Part shown: positions 10,701 to 22,906 of the stretch, in pieces | How the letters are laid out: every line of letters begins with the position of its first letter | Position numbering within the stretch: the first letter of the stretch is position 1 | Notes under the pieces: generated by a model | The model's database searches: none | What the model was told of the DNA's origin: nothing | Seen by the model: only the letters and a program-made list of their open reading frames with translations | Position numbers and translations under genes: made by a program | Source: Undaria pinnatifida | Lineage: Eukaryota > Sar > Phaeophyceae > Laminariales > Alariaceae | Assembly (NCBI GenBank): GCA_012845835.1 | Contig: JABAKD010000016.1 | Span: 25,529,527-25,593,526 of the forward strand | Direction of reading: 5' to 3' | Length of the DNA stretch: 64,000 nucleotides

Positions 10701-13700
10701 TAGACGTTTCCCTCCATCTTCTGGCCGCATGTGTCGAGAAGGGTGACCGAACCACCATAAGGCAGCGGTACTATCCTTGCCGATGTGGCTTGCTTCAGCC
10801 GCTGCTGCTTCTGCTGGTGCTACAACCGCCGCGGATGCCGCTACCACTGCTACCGCTGTTGCTGTTGCTGTTGCTGTTGCGGCTGTCCTATGGTGTTCTA
10901 TGGTGTTCCATTCCCAGTGTGCCTATGGTGACGAACATACAACGCCTTTACGCCTTTACGAGGAGTCTCGAGCCGGGCACGTACGCCATCAAAACCGATA
11001 ACTAATAGAGGCGATCGTGCACCACTACAACCGCCACCAACAGCGGGCACAAGTAGAGGCGATCGGCCGCCACCACACATGATAGAAGCGTCGAAGGCAG
11101 GCAGGCAGGCGTCGCAATGTTCATCGTGGTGCGTGTCGTCGTAGGCTAGGCTGATCGGTGCTGATGGGTGTCACGTGTGCGTGTCATCTACGCCTGTCGC
11201 CCGCCGCAGAAGCTCCAAAGTGCGACGACGCCGATGACCACGATAAAGACTATGGCGCATGACGATCACCCCTCCCAGCCGTTGCCGGCTACCGCTCGCA
11301 TCACCCATCTCTTCGTGGTCAGCGGCAAACAAACATGGGTGAACTGAGGGAATCGCGCACGCCATTTTCCCACGACGCTGATGGTTGGAGCCCTAGGAAT
11401 GCATTATTCCGACCACTGGTTGCAGCGGCGATGGCGCTGTCCTGCGTGTACGTGTTGTTTTTGGGGGACAATGATCAGTCCACCGCCTCCTCGGGCAGTC
11501 TTTTAAGGCGCAACGATGAAACGCCTTCAATGCTCCATCAAAACTTGGCGAAACAATCTGGCCGAGGCCAGCGCATAGAAAATCTGCAAGTACACTCGTA
11601 GTATGTACCGACAGCTTCGACTACATTCTATAGGTGAAGTGCCACAACTAAATCAAAATAACAATAATTGCCAATTAGCTAGTCCCTGCGCAGGCGCCAC
11701 GTTGGCTCAGGCATACATAACCAGGGAGTCACCGGCTTGTACTCTTCGCGGGCCATCGTGGAACACGTACGGTCCACGTATCAATAAATAGCTCGGCTCG
11801 CATGCAACAAGCTGACTACCGTACACTTAGCATCGCTCAAGCTGGTTGGACTCACAGCTGGTCCGAGAAGCTAACGTGCCCGAGTGAATATACACGTAAT
11901 GGAACTTTGCTTCTTGCATGTACACACGCACACCAACCTAAATATTTTCGCTGCCAAACGTTGGGCAGTTGTACTGTATTACGGTGGGAGGGTGCCTTGG
12001 GGTGCAACGAGGTGTCACGTCGCAAGTTTTCGATTCCCCTGCGGTGGCCATGGTGCTGCAGCTGCTGCTACTGTCGCTGCTGCATCAATGCAACAAGCCG
12101 TATGAACCCCGGTGAAACAATACGCAGTATTATATGTGAAAAAAAAAACTATGTGCCGTCGTCGAAAAACACTAAACAACACGCCCACGAGCGAAAAACG
12201 TCGTCACTGGATCGCTGGATCGTTGGTCGACTGTTTCGGGGTGAAAAAAACAGAACACGATGGTGTCGGGCTCCACTGTGACAGTTGATGAAGCACCACT
12301 GACAGCAAAGCAGCAGCAGCAGCAGCACTTGCATCAAATGCAAATTAGGTCGGGGCATGACTGCTCAAAAAGACGGCCCGAATGATCGGCCACCCTCGTT
12401 CCAACAAAGTCGGAGCTGAGCCAGAGAGAGGTCCGTGCGACGATACGTAATGCGCTAACAACAAATACCGATACCCTTCCTCCGTCTCCTTTCACTCATA
12501 GACGCCAAATTCTGGAACCAATCGTGCGTTTCGTTATAATTTCAAACTCCGCCATCAGCTTAGTCGATACCAGATTAGTTCCAGGTACGCCTTCGAGAAG
12601 CAGCAGTGACGACCCTAATCAGTCAATCAATCGATCAATCAATCAATCAATCAATCAATCACAGGAGGTAGACACATACTTCCAGTGATTCCGTCGGACT
12701 ATTGGGACCAACTGCACCAATACATCTGTCCATGTAGTATTTGAGGGCGGTGTGCCTCTAGCGTGTAATCGGTCGAATTGCGCCGATTAAGAAAAGTTTT
12801 CGAGTGAAAGGAGGCGGTTCTCATATACTGTAAATGACCAAAATTTACAAAGCTCTCTTCATCACGAATTTCCTTATATACCTCGTACATGGTCAGGTAT
12901 GGGTACTACAAGCGGAATGGAATTACTCGTACGGTATGTATGTATCATCACCACGCAATAAAAGACAGATCAATGTGTCCGAGGGTCCCATGAGCAGATA
13001 GTCATGGTAATACGGATATAACTCTTGTCTTCACGTAGCAGGTACCTGGTATACTACTGCTGTAGATTATATCGGCATGTGTATAACATGAAACATGCGA
13101 GTCAAATTGACGAGTACGACGTGCGTTCAAGTTACCACAGCTGTAGCTGTTGTACCGTACCCCATATGTAATAGTACTGCTGTACCAGTTAAACGGTAAA
13201 TGCGTTCGAGAGATATACAGCGGCAGATACGCATACGACGGGTATTCATGTCGTGGTTCCTTCATTCCTTCGTATGAAAGCGTCGAGCTCTACGAAAACC
13301 CCAATTTTATTGATTCTACGGATATATGTTGGGATATATTATTGTAGGAGCAAGAAAGTACGAGTAAGTGCGAACACCACGACGATACACCCAACGTCTC
13401 AATCCATGCTACTCTCACAGCAACACCAGCACCAGCACCAGCACCAGCACCAGTACCACCAGTACTACCGGCATACCAGCACCAGCACTTGCAGTTGTCT
13501 CTCTGGTTAAACTTGGAATTTAGTATTGATACATACCAGGTATCTGGTACATAGTGTATTTTAGTTTTTATGATACTACTGTATGCGTCACACTACGGTA
13601 CCATCAACAGTAAACGTGTCCGACAGGTTTGCACGTGCGTACTGTTTCGTCGCAGTCGTACTCGTAACGCGGAGCTTTACCTCGTACGTGCTCGTACAGT

Positions 13701-16111
13701 TTTACCGAGTTAGCTACAAAACCACGCATCTCACATCCCTGCGAAGCTGCCCCTGTGTCAATGGCCAACGGCATACCACCTCCCACCCGAGACATCGGAA
13801 ATCGGAAATCGGAAATCGATTAGGGCTAGGCCCGGGTAGCTCTGGCCAGTACAGTATGTACCGGCTGGGTCATATGCCAGTACACTGGACCAGACCAGTG
13901 CCCTGGTGATCGCGGCTTAGCCGCGACCCCTGGCTCTGCCGGGCTGGTGACGGGGCCCCGCGGACCCCGTCGGAGGCACGTTCCGGCGCGATTTGGCTTC
14001 ATATGCTTTTCGTTTCGATACCCTGCATATGAGCGAAAAAATTAAACTACCCGAGGCACCCAAGGGAAATGAAGCAATATTACAAAAACAAAAATACACT
14101 CCAACTGTGAGATCGACGATCGCGCGTATTACGGGTTGTGTGTCCTCATCAAGGATATCGGTCGGTGACTCCCCTTGGAACTACAGCAGTGTAGCTTGTA
14201 CCAGGGTCGACAGGGTGATGTTAGTTAGTCTGTGCGCGGAAACTATAAAACCCGTTTTTGAGGGGGGCAAAATCTGACAGCTGTGGGAGGAAAAGCATCA
14301 GTTCATCAAGTGAATCCTGCACGTCGAATAACCGGTGAGGGGAGGGCGGAGTTTTCAAGGACGTGGGGGCCTGGGTTTGATCAAGAGGGAGCGGGGGGGG
14401 GGGGGGGGGGGACGGGACGGGCGGGGCAGCTCAATCTGTGCGTGGAAAACTATAAATCCTTCAAGGGGATAAATCTGACGGTTTTGGAAATAATGCGCCA
14501 GTTCATCATGTGTATCCTGTAAGTCGTACAACCAGTGAGGACAGGGCGGAACGTTCGAGGGGGTGGGGGTGGGGGGCGGGCGGAGGGGTGTGTATCATAA
14601 TATGCATCATATGCAGGTATTCAGATTTTAGCTGCTATTAGTAGTCGGTGCAGCAACTCAGGCACCAGGTATCCACGGGAACGTTCTGCGCTCGGCACTG
14701 CGCCTTTTCAATAGCGTTCTTGTCTGTTCTTGTGTGTGGCTTACACAATAACAGCAGCAGCATCAGCGGCACCACAAAAAAGAGTGGGTACTGCCATACT
14801 TCTGTAACTGCTGCAAGCTGTAGTCTAGTTCAAGACCAAGTTCCACACCGTAAATTTTAAGGTGTAGATACAACAAATAAAGCTCTAGTGTAGCAGAGTA
14901 CAGCATACCCACATATCATGCTGTACGATACCTGGTGTCATATACTGCTGCAGAGTTAGAGTGTTTCGCCCGTTTTACGAGTTACGGTTCACTCCAATAA
15001 GCAACTATATACATATATATATTATCAACAATAGTGTGCTTCGTCAGTTTTACGATCATCCCGACCACTTCTCTGTTTCTGTTTTTGCGTTTTTGCTAAC
15101 ACGAATACCTGGCTGTGGGTTGCGAAAACAACTGAGTTAAATCGACACACGACGCCTGTGAAAATGCGTGGAAGTGTGGTTATTCTTCCCCCATCCGCCT
15201 GAGGATAAAAAAAAAAAAAAAACACACCCGGTAGTTTCTTCGGCTTGCGTTTTTTGCTGTGTCACTCGTACGCCATACGCTGACATCATGTATTCTGTAC
15301 TACTACTGTTCATCCTGTCTATTACCTTCGCACTTCTTGTTTCTCTTTCTGCGCCTCCCTAGACGTAACTTATCCAGGATCACTGCGAAAGATCTTGTCC
15401 TTGTCCTTGCCCTTGTCCTTGTCCTTGTCCTTGTCTCCCCCCGGACGGTGGTGTAATAAGCGCCTTCATTTCTATCACTTCATTCTATCACGAGAATACT
15501 CTAGTCCGGTTCTTCCTCGTCGCATCGAATTGCGCCTGTTTTTTTTGTTCGATTTAGTTCAATTGTGATCATTAGTATAAAGAAGTGCAATCACGGTCTT
15601 CAATTTTCACTGAACCCCCCCCCCCCCCCCCCCCTTTCCCGCCGCCCCCGCCATCACCTACTAGCATTACGCATGCAGTAAGCTCCTATTCATTTATGCG
15701 ACCTATCCTCCCTATACCCGCCCCCCTCCCCTCCCCCCACCGTTCATACTGCTATTAGTATACTACTACAGGATAGACATAATACCTTGGTGCATTCCAC
15801 AGCTGTCAGATTTTGTCCCCCTCAAAAACGGGTTTGACAGTTTCCGCGCACATATTGATTAATATCACCCTGTTGACCCTGGTACAAGCTACACTGCAGT
15901 TCTAAGGGGAGTCGCCGACCTATATCCTTGATGAGGACACACCTAGTAATACGCGCAATCGGAGTATCACACACACTTTGCAAAGGTGAGTTTCGACGAA
16001 ATATTCAATCTCACAGCTGGAGTGTATTGTTATTTTAGGTAATACAGCAGTACGAGTATTTGGTTTCGGTTTCTCTGTTTCACCCTCTGATAATCAATCA
16101 ATTAGAGTGAG

Positions 16112-16152
<41 letters not shown>

Positions 16153-19100
16153 CGATAATCAATATATCTCCCCAGGATGAATCAGGATGGACATTTTGGG
16201 CCGTCTACTGCTGCTGTCTGTTGCAGTGGTGATGTCGGTGGGCAAAAATAACATATTTAATGTCATCACACAACACATAAATACGCCGCTCCACCGAAAA
16301 TAAAAAAATCTGCCAGAAAAATAAACATCACGACCCGACATGTGACATCACCTCTTTACATGTTTACCTTTCGAGCCATCCATACGATAGCTTTATACGC
16401 GTAGTCTTGCGTACTCTTAGAGTTTAAATTAACCTCCCCACCTACACTAACACGTACCTGGTACACTATAAATAGCACGTACATCAAGACGTGCACTATA
16501 ATAGCACGTACACTAAGCTCCTGACCTACATTTACGCCACCTAAAACTGTTGGAACCCCCCCCCCCCTCAGCCTGGTTATCGAGTAAGATCATTTTGTGC
16601 GGGGTGGATAGCCATAACTCCGCACAAGGGGAGTGATCGATGGCATCACGCAGTGTGGATGTGGTAAGGCACCCACGAGGCAGTTACATAGTAATACCCA
16701 TTGCTGTCTCTGGAGTGGCCACACCAGATAAGAAAGTATAACTCATTGGCGCTGTCATCCATGAACAAGAAACTAGGCACAAGGTGCCGAAGTCTGCCTT
16801 ACGAGCGCTTCTTGGAAGGATGCAGTTCACCCTTCATGCGACTCGCCGAACACCTCACGGCGCTTCGCGCTTGGTGCAAGCGATGCCCGCCTGGTTGGTG
16901 AAAACCCGACGTGCTCCGTCCCGGCATAGGAGGGATGCGAGGGTCTATGGCCATACGACTACGGCCATGCACAAACTGAGTACCCCCCCCACTCCCCCCG
17001 CCGCCCTCACAAAAACTTCGCCCTCCCCTCACCGGTTACACCACTCACAGGATATACATGATAAACTGATGCCTTCCTTCCACAGCCGTCACATTTTGTT
17101 CCCCCTCAAAAAACGGGTTTTACAGTTTCCGCGGACAGATTGATTTGCTCCCACCCCGCCCCACCCCTCTTTTGTTCAAACCCCCCGCCCCCCCGCCCCC
17201 CCCCTAAAAAACTCCACCCTCCCCTCACCGCTTATAAGAAATATAGGATATACTTGATAAAGTGATGCATTCCTTCCGCAGCCATCAGATTTTACCCTCC
17301 TCATAAAACGGGTTTGGTGGTTTCCGCGCACAAATGGATTGACATCATAAACTTTGTTGGCCCTGGTACACGCTACACTGCTGTAGTTCTAAGGGGAGTC
17401 GCCGACCTATATCCTTAATGAAGACACACACCCAGCAATGCGCGCGATCCGAGTATCACACACAGCTTGCAAATATGAGTTTCGAGCTTGCAAATATGAG
17501 TTTCGACGAAATCTTCGATCTTGAAGCTGGAGTGTATGTTATATTTTCATGAAATATACTCTATTAATAGTAAGGCATGGTATTCCTTTTTAATAATACT
17601 TTGCTTCTTCCGTTGTAGTATATTTGGTGTGCTTCGATGACCGCCGGCCGAATGGGTATAACAGTGCAATAGTGTATGTATGCCTGGTAGTGGACCGTAA
17701 CTGGACCAACTCAGCAGTCTAGCGGAAGGCTGTTTCTCGCTGCCGGTGGCTTTGTTATGAATACCTGGTAGTTTGATAGTGGCTGACCTCGCGCAGGTCC
17801 CACACTATCCGCAAGGATGACTCTCCGGTTGTTGGTTGTCTTTCTCCACTATTAAATATCTCCACCGCACCTGATTGATCCCCAGGGACTAACGAAAAAA
17901 AAACCTCGACAACACATGTTCAATGATATTGGTACGGCAGCATTCGATGCAACAGCGTCATTAAGAATTAGGAAGAGGGACTACAGTATCTAAGAGCCGA
18001 ATACATGCCAATGCGGAACAAAAAAAAGGAACCGGGGTACGCTACAACAGCTGCTAGCAGTGTAATATACTACTACAGTACTTGTAGGTAATACTCGGAG
18101 TATTTAATTACAAGGACTTCGCTCCGCGGGCGGCGGGCGGCTTCGCCCGCTGCGCTGGGGCCAGGAAGAATACAACTCAATGTGAAGGGGGCAGAAAGAA
18201 GAGGCCCATGGTTTGGCGCAACTAGCGATTTGATAATACCAAGAGCTACTTACCAGGGTACTAGGGCTGATTGCCGTGTGCTGTGCTGTGTGCTTGTTGG
18301 GTTTGTTGGCGGTGGCGGTGCGATGGCACTTTCTGACCGGCGGCGCGGGTGTAAATTGCGCTATGATAGAAAAACCATGAGGACCGAAAGAGGACAATCA
18401 AATAAAGAAAGCAAAAAGACGAGTACACACGTACATACCGGTACCTGGTACTTCGCATGATACCTGGTACTGCTGTATGTTCGAGAGAAAGATTTGCGCA
18501 GCACGGTAGAGCACCGCACCGCAGGTCAAGTCACGGCACCGCACAGCACAGCACAGCACAGCACGGCGCTGCGCTGCTGAGATGGGATGAGCTGAGGTGG
18601 GAGTGTTTTTTGTGATTCAACAATCAATGTACGTGCACACCTGGCGTAGTACCGGTACCTGGTATGATACTTTGAATGGTAATTGACATGTACGAAGGAG
18701 TGAGTACAGCTTAAGCAGCACGGCACAACACGACACAGCACAGCACCGCACAGCACGGCAGGGCACGGCACCGCAGGGCGCTGCGCTACTGAGCTGATGA
18801 GCTGGGAGCTGGTATGATGATACTTCTGGCAATAAGTCGTAAGTCAATTGACAATTGGATAAAGAGAAGTCAAAAACTCATAACGTAAGTTGAGAAGTCA
18901 GGTGGGATAGGTCCAAGGAACAGGCTGAGACACCTACATACGAGTACCTGGTGCTGGGGTCGAGATTCGCTCGCAGTCGTGGGTAGATCTCGGATTAGGA
19001 TATGGATCTATCTGGGTAGCTGAAAGATACACGGGTTTTTGTAGGTGGAAAGGTCGTCGTTGGGTACTACGTAGATTCCAGGAATAAGTTGAGAATGATA

Positions 19101-21983
19101 TGAAAGTCGTGGTACAGAAAAACTGATTGCCAGCAAGTAGTTGTAAGGTCGGTATATAAGTTTTGAGAGCAGATTTCCCGGGGTTTGTCGTGTTTTCTCT
19201 ATCATGTCAGAAGCTCGCTGGGTGTCGCTTGGAGCCGTCTCGAATCGATGTACGATATGGCAAGCTACGGGGGTCGTATGAAATGAGTTTGGACAGCCAG
19301 CGTGCATACAGCAGTTTCGCGAGTGAGATTCACCAGACCGAGTGAGCCGAGTCCAATTCTTACTATTAATACATACTTCGTGCAACAACAAAAAAAAAAG
19401 TGAAGGAAGAAATCAACGAAAAGCTGGACCGTTACGCAAGTAATGGAAGGAGGCGGTGCTCAAGTGGGAGGTCTTGAGAGGCCAGCAACGTACCAACCGA
19501 GCCCGCTCAGGAAATCAGTAAGCGTATGATAGGTATACCTGGCATACAGCAGTACGAGTGTAGGGGGTAGCGGAGGTCCATATTGGGGGGTGCGTGCGCC
19601 TGCCGTAAACCACCAAACTAATGTTCATAACAAAATCACACCAGCATCGACACGGCAAAGGCATAACTCGCAGGAACAAACGGCAAATTTCAAAATTCCA
19701 TCGGGGTGTCGGAATAGTATAACACGTTTTTTAACTATGCTACGAGTATACCTGGTATATGATATTATATCGGATATTAATCAAGTACGTTGCAGGGTAA
19801 TTTTAATTTACGCTTTTTTTTTCCCGTCTCATTTATCATCCTCGCACTACTCTCGTGCTCCCTCCGAGCAGTAACTCAGATCCGGGGTCACATGGCGGGT
19901 CCTCCTCTCCCCTCCCCAGTACGGCGGTACGTGCCTTCTTTTTTTCGCCACAAGACGTCAGCAATTTCTTCCCTAGTCGACTCGCGTCGAATTGTGCCTA
20001 CCCACGCTGCTAGGTGTTCTCAGCAGCTGACCTTTTTTTTTTTCTTTCATTTCTGCAAATAAAGTAACAATCTCATCACGGTGGGACTCGAACCCAAGGA
20101 CCAACGCTAGTCGTATTTTTGAGGGGTAACCTCTAGACCACCGGGGCGACCGGCTTTACATGGAGCTGTAAGTTCAAAACCTAAAGGAGGCCCATCCAAT
20201 TGCAATCATCGTTACGCAGCAGTGCTACGTCGATAATTCGCGCGTGATGATCAACGATTCAGCCCTCTACGTGAATGAAGGATGCAAGCAGAACGTGCGG
20301 ACCAGGTACACACTACACCCTATAGTCTATGCTGCTGGTGTGTGTTGTCTCCAGATCAAACCGTACTTTCTACATACTATTTAATACTCCTTACATACTA
20401 GTCTATACAGAAACGGGTCTTATCGCTTCCGCGCAGACTGACTAGCATCACCCTGTTGACCCTGATAGCTACACTACTGTAGTTGCATGGGGACTCGCCG
20501 ACCTATTGGACACAAACCCAGTGATACGCGCGATCGGAGTATCACACACAGCTTCCAAAGATGAGTTTCGACAAGATATTCGATCTCACAGCTGGAGTGT
20601 ATTTTCATTTTTATTATACTACATGCGAGTACCCAACGACATCAGTACACCCAGAGTCCGTGCTGACTCTTCATCCTAGAGATACTACTTATTATGTGGT
20701 CACACACAGACTGCCGAACGGAGTAAACCAAACAGCCGCAATTGATGAAGGTACAGCAAGTGGAGTGCTAGCGTACCAGGTACGAGAACACAACTAAACA
20801 CAAGCCAGACCATGAAAAAGAGGAGAAAAAAAAAGAAAAAACGAAACAAAACAAAGCATACCTGATACACACAGACAGGAAAAAAAAAGGTTTGTACATA
20901 CGTACAAGGTACTTGTGCTGGATTTGTTTGTTTGTTTTGTTTTGTATTTTCTCACACTTTTACCTTCCAGCTTCTGGACAAGCCGTGGTCACAGGTGTCG
21001 TCCCTTCTTCCCCCCGGTTCTTGCCTTCAATTTTTATCGCGCATAGGGTTCAGCAATCCCACTGCTCGTCGATTTTCATCGAGTGTTGGTAACTCACGCT
21101 CTCGCGCTTTCCGCAAGTCAATTTGTGTACAAGAAAAAGTCCCAACGAATTTATACGAGTATGCACTCGGCGGGGCTCGAACTCACGAAACTGACCATAG
21201 TCTATATACAGTAGGTGGCCCTATATAGTGCGGGTAATACAGTGTGGGTGAAATCGTTTGGCACATTATAGACCTCTCTATAGTGGCCGGTTTTTATATA
21301 GTGCGGGTGCCCGGTATAGTGCGTGTAAATTTTCGTGACACATACCCGCACTATATAGGGCCACCTACTGTACCAGGCCCGAGGATAACCTGATACGCCA
21401 CCGGGCGATATAACCACCCTAGCTACTGTGGATAGAAATGTAAGAACCATTTAATATTAATATTCATGACCCAATAGTCCTTACATTTCCGTCTAGCGTA
21501 GTACGTAACGGGTCAGCAAGCGACTCCCCCTGTCCTATCGTCAACTCAAACTAGACCACCTCTCGGGGACGACGAAGGCGACCCCTCCCTCCTCCCTCCT
21601 CCTTTCCTCATCCCTGAGGGGGGTTGTGATGTTGCAACTAAAAATAGTTTAACAGCATTGCAAATGATACCAGTAGGTAAATAGGCTACGAACAGCAAGT
21701 CAAGTAGCAGTCGCGGTACACATTTAAACTGAGCACTGCAAGCTCACCGATGTCTCTTTTCCCGAACATGAAATAGATTGAATCCAGCCAAAGGGAACCC
21801 GTCTGAGTCGACAAGGGACCCCTTCACGCCCACCGGGGCTTCTCCGTTAGCGCCCGGTGACTTGAGCTCGCTGGCTATGGCTGCAGCCTCCATCTCCAGG
21901 GCATCTCTCTGTGCCTGCAGAAAAAGAAGATCCTTCCGCAAATCTGGTTCGAGGGCACCGTGCAGCCCGCCCGAACCAGGCAT
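7498..21983 (-). CDS. PSMD9: 26S proteasome non-ATPase regulatory subunit 9 (PSMD9/Nas2), four exons
   Basis: In characterised eukaryotes PSMD9/Nas2 is a chaperone for assembly of the 19S regulatory particle base and binds the Rpt5 C-terminus through its PDZ domain; it is not part of the mature proteasome. The exons 21748-21983, 10173-10245, 8488-8634 and 7498-7761 join in phase to 239 residues (human about 223). Residues 12-105 form the N-terminal helical domain with the family signature LVDSDGFPLAGFNLFHVR and then QTDHKAVMAKIE. Residues 106-140 are an Ala/Pro/Ser linker. Residues 141-239 are the PDZ, with ARVNE, VSHGSPADTAGM, GDLVLRFG and the terminal WSGRGLLGVHLLP. The ATG at 21983 is the only Met just before the helical domain. 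The first intron is 11.5 kb. It is divergent to the RhoGEF. Confidence 0.93.
8488..8634 (-). CDS. PSMD9: PSMD9 exon 3 (linker and first PDZ strand)
   Basis: Forty-nine codons in phase 0, ending PIARVNE before a GTGAGG donor; ARVNE corresponds to the AKVNS start of the family PDZ. The first half is a low-complexity Ala/Pro/Ser/Gln linker. The acceptor could instead be six bases further in (8628), which also keeps the frame. Confidence 0.82.
9109..10172. other. PSMD9 intron 2, nothing recognised
   Basis: Part of the 1.5-kb second intron (8635-10172). A short run of His/Asp codons near 9200-9310 comes from ATGATG-like low complexity. No repeat border or RNA gene is seen. Confidence 0.5.
10173..10245 (-). 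CDS. PSMD9: PSMD9 exon 2 (QTDHKAVM helix)
   Basis: A 73-base exon too short to show as a long ORF. It completes the split Arg codon of exon 1 and reads LNCIQTDHKAVMAKIESS, the conserved second helix of the family, then LHALHQ before a GTACAT donor. The phase match on both sides is strong support. Confidence 0.9.
10246..10500. repeat. Purine-rich low-complexity tract
   Basis: GAGAGA-like purine runs fill the start of PSMD9 intron 1, just upstream of exon 2 on the coding strand, where they become a CT-rich tract. This may serve as an extended polypyrimidine tract for exon 2. Confidence 0.6.
10501..13910. other. PSMD9 intron 1, first part: microsatellites only
   Basis: A GCTGCT/CTGTTG trinucleotide stretch lies at about 10797-10885. 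A twice-repeated TAGAGGCGATCG phrase lies near 11006 and 11053. (TCAA)n lies at 12622-12661, and (CACCAG)n at about 13423-13456. No gene or mobile element border is recognised. Confidence 0.55.
13911..14560 (-). repeat. Short-peptide repeat family, copy 1 (reverse)
   Basis: Read on the minus strand it contains two tandem units with CCCTCCCCTCACCGG and CCCCCTCAAAAACGGGTTT, then ACCCTGTCGACCCTGGTAC, then the ATCGTCGATCTCACAG... segment. About 40 bases that carry the peptide start in other copies are missing, with ATCG at both sides of the gap, so a microhomology deletion is likely. A 60-codon ORF follows at 13917-14099. A G run lies at 14393-14411. Confidence 0.65.
15394..15437. repeat. (CTTGTC)n microsatellite
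   Basis: About seven copies of a six-base unit with one variant. It lies in PSMD9 intron 1. A run of 20 C lies nearby at 15615-15634. Confidence 0.8.
15775..16035 (+). repeat. Short-peptide repeat family, copy 2
   Basis: One unit of the family: CAGCTGTCAGATTTTGTCCC, ACGGGTTTGACAGTTTCCGC, ATCACCCTGTTGACCC, CTTGATGAGGACACAC, then GTGAGTTTCGACGAAAT. The peptide start is GTG here instead of ATG and the frame reads VSFDEIFNLTAGVY. Confidence 0.7.
16112..16152. repeat. (AAC)n microsatellite
   Basis: About thirteen AAC units in PSMD9 intron 1. Confidence 0.9.
16975..17560 (+). repeat. Short-peptide repeat family, copy 3 (two tandem units)
   Basis: Two units of about 200 bp (near 17000 and 17210) are followed by the common right part. 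The GCTTGCAAATATGAGTTTCG phrase is itself duplicated at 17467-17505. The peptide frame reads MSFDEIFDLEAGVY. Confidence 0.7.
18098..19530 (+). repeat. Long repeat, copy 1 (partner near 35 kb)
   Basis: This shares long stretches with 34986-35720: the CTTCGCTCCGCGGGCGGC hairpin-like start, GGGGGCAGAAAGAAGAGGCCC, GCGATTTGATAAT.CCAAGAGCT, CACAGCACGG-type runs, and the GGAAGT...GAGAGGCCAG end. The CACAGC-rich segment occurs twice (18505-18610 and 18718-18800), making this copy longer. The partner lies in the other gene's intron. Confidence 0.65.
20032..20153 (-). mobile_element. tRNA-derived SINE, second type
   Basis: On the minus strand: a GGTCGCCCCGGTGG head, a perfect A box TGGTCTAGAGG, a perfect B box GGTTCGAGTCC, a short body, and an A tail (T run at 20032-20043). 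The two ends do not pair into an acceptor stem, so this is not a working tRNA gene. Confidence 0.75.
20395..20615 (+). repeat. Short-peptide repeat family, copy 4
   Basis: Contains ACGGGTCTTATCGCTTCCGC, ATCACCCTGTTGACCC and CAGCTTCCAAAG, followed by ATGAGTTTCGACAAGAT at 20561. Here the frame stays open for 78 codons and begins MSFDKIFDLTAGVYFHFYYT. The remaining codons match nothing I know. Confidence 0.65.
20930..21410 (-). mobile_element. tRNA-derived SINE, copy B, split by a MITE
   Basis: Same family as copy A. The head is cut by the insertion at 21209-21370, and resumes with CCAGGCCCGAGGATAACC. The A-rich tail appears as TTTGTTTTGTTTTG at about 20930. Confidence 0.8.
21209..21370. mobile_element. 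Mariner-like MITE with long perfect TIRs
   Basis: The ends CAGTAGGTGGCCCTATATAG and its exact reverse complement form a perfect terminal inverted repeat of about 26 bp. TA flanks both sides (21207-21208 and 21371-21372), the Tc1/mariner target duplication. It is 162 bp with no ORF. It sits inside a SINE, so it is the younger insertion. Confidence 0.85.
21748..21983 (-). CDS. PSMD9: PSMD9 exon 1 (N-terminal helical domain)
   Basis: This encodes residues 1-79. It begins MPGSGGLHGALEPDLRKDLL and contains the LVDSDGFPLAGFNLFHVREK signature. The donor is GTGAGC after a 2-base partial Arg codon. The frame stays open upstream to 22145, but that segment has no family similarity. Confidence 0.9.
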
Positions 21984-22804
21984 GTTGTTCGGCTCGCGAG
22001 CACCTGGGGAGCGAATGTACAGGGGCCCTGAGTTAGATATACAACGATGATACTCGAGGAAGTCCTGCCCAAGCAAAGCAATGACTCCGAACAGCAAGCT
22101 CAAAACGAGTTGCAGACAAGCCGTTTCGCCGTTTCGATATTGCATGGGGGAAATACAGCGCTATACGTCAGTATAGACTACTTTGCTGCTAAACCTGTGT
22201 ACAACACGCTCTGCCTCACGTTCCGTTTTGTGGGTAGGCAGGCGTCTCGGGCAAAGGTAGCGTGTGGGTAGTGGAGATGCGTGAGTATCTTTGAGCGTTG
22301 ACCACCTCCTCTGTCGTAGATCACAAGCGCACCTCTTCTACAGACGTTTCAGTCCCGGATAACAGGCACCGTCGTGGTTGCTGCGTTGTAGCTCTCGTTC
22401 TCGTTCCGAACTCTCGAGTCGACCTCCTCGTCTCCTCGTCCGCGCATCCGACGGTAGGCGGAGCTTCTCGGATCTCGGGATATCTCGACCAATCATTTCC
22501 ACCCCTTGGGTATGTATATTTTACGCGGCGCAATTACCGTTCATTCCTCCCATGCTCGGACCTCGGACCTGCCCCGGGCAATTCGCGATTTCGAAGGGCT
22601 GGTTAAAGCTGGTCTGCGCTCGCCAAGATTAGAGCCCAAAGCCACAGACACGCCGGACATTATCACTGGTGTGCACAAGGCTGGGGTTCGACCCCCCCCC
22701 AACCCCGTGTGGCTAAGGCGAAGGGCTATAAACAGGATCAGTTTTGCATTTTTGGGGGGCAATTCTTGGAGAGACGGCACTACCGCTGCTCCTCCTGAAG
22801 CAGT
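21984..22804. promoter_or_regulatory. Shared divergent promoter region of PSMD9 and the RhoGEF
   Basis: The two start codons face away from each other with 821 bp between them. No SINE, MITE or microsatellite falls here, in contrast to the introns on both sides. I do not see a convincing TATA box or initiator for either gene. Both 5' UTRs must lie in this span unless there are further upstream exons. Confidence 0.6.
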
Positions 22805-22906
22805 ATGGTTAGTCCCTCCATTCCGCCTATGAGCGAGAGAGACAAGCGAGATGCAGCTGTGGCCGAGCTGCTTAGCACGGAGGCTACGTACGTGTCGGAC
22901 ATGAAG
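22805..22906 (+). CDS. RhoGEF exon 1 (start, DH CR1)
   Basis: Thirty-four codons ending YVSDMK before GTGCGA, phase 0. An acceptor-like CAG precedes the ATG by one base, so an extra upstream exon is possible, though the frame is closed by TGA just upstream. Confidence 0.85.

Noticed and set aside
20083..20153. Possible functional tRNA gene on the minus strand
   Set aside because: A and B boxes are perfect, but no acceptor stem forms and an A tail follows, so it is a SINE.
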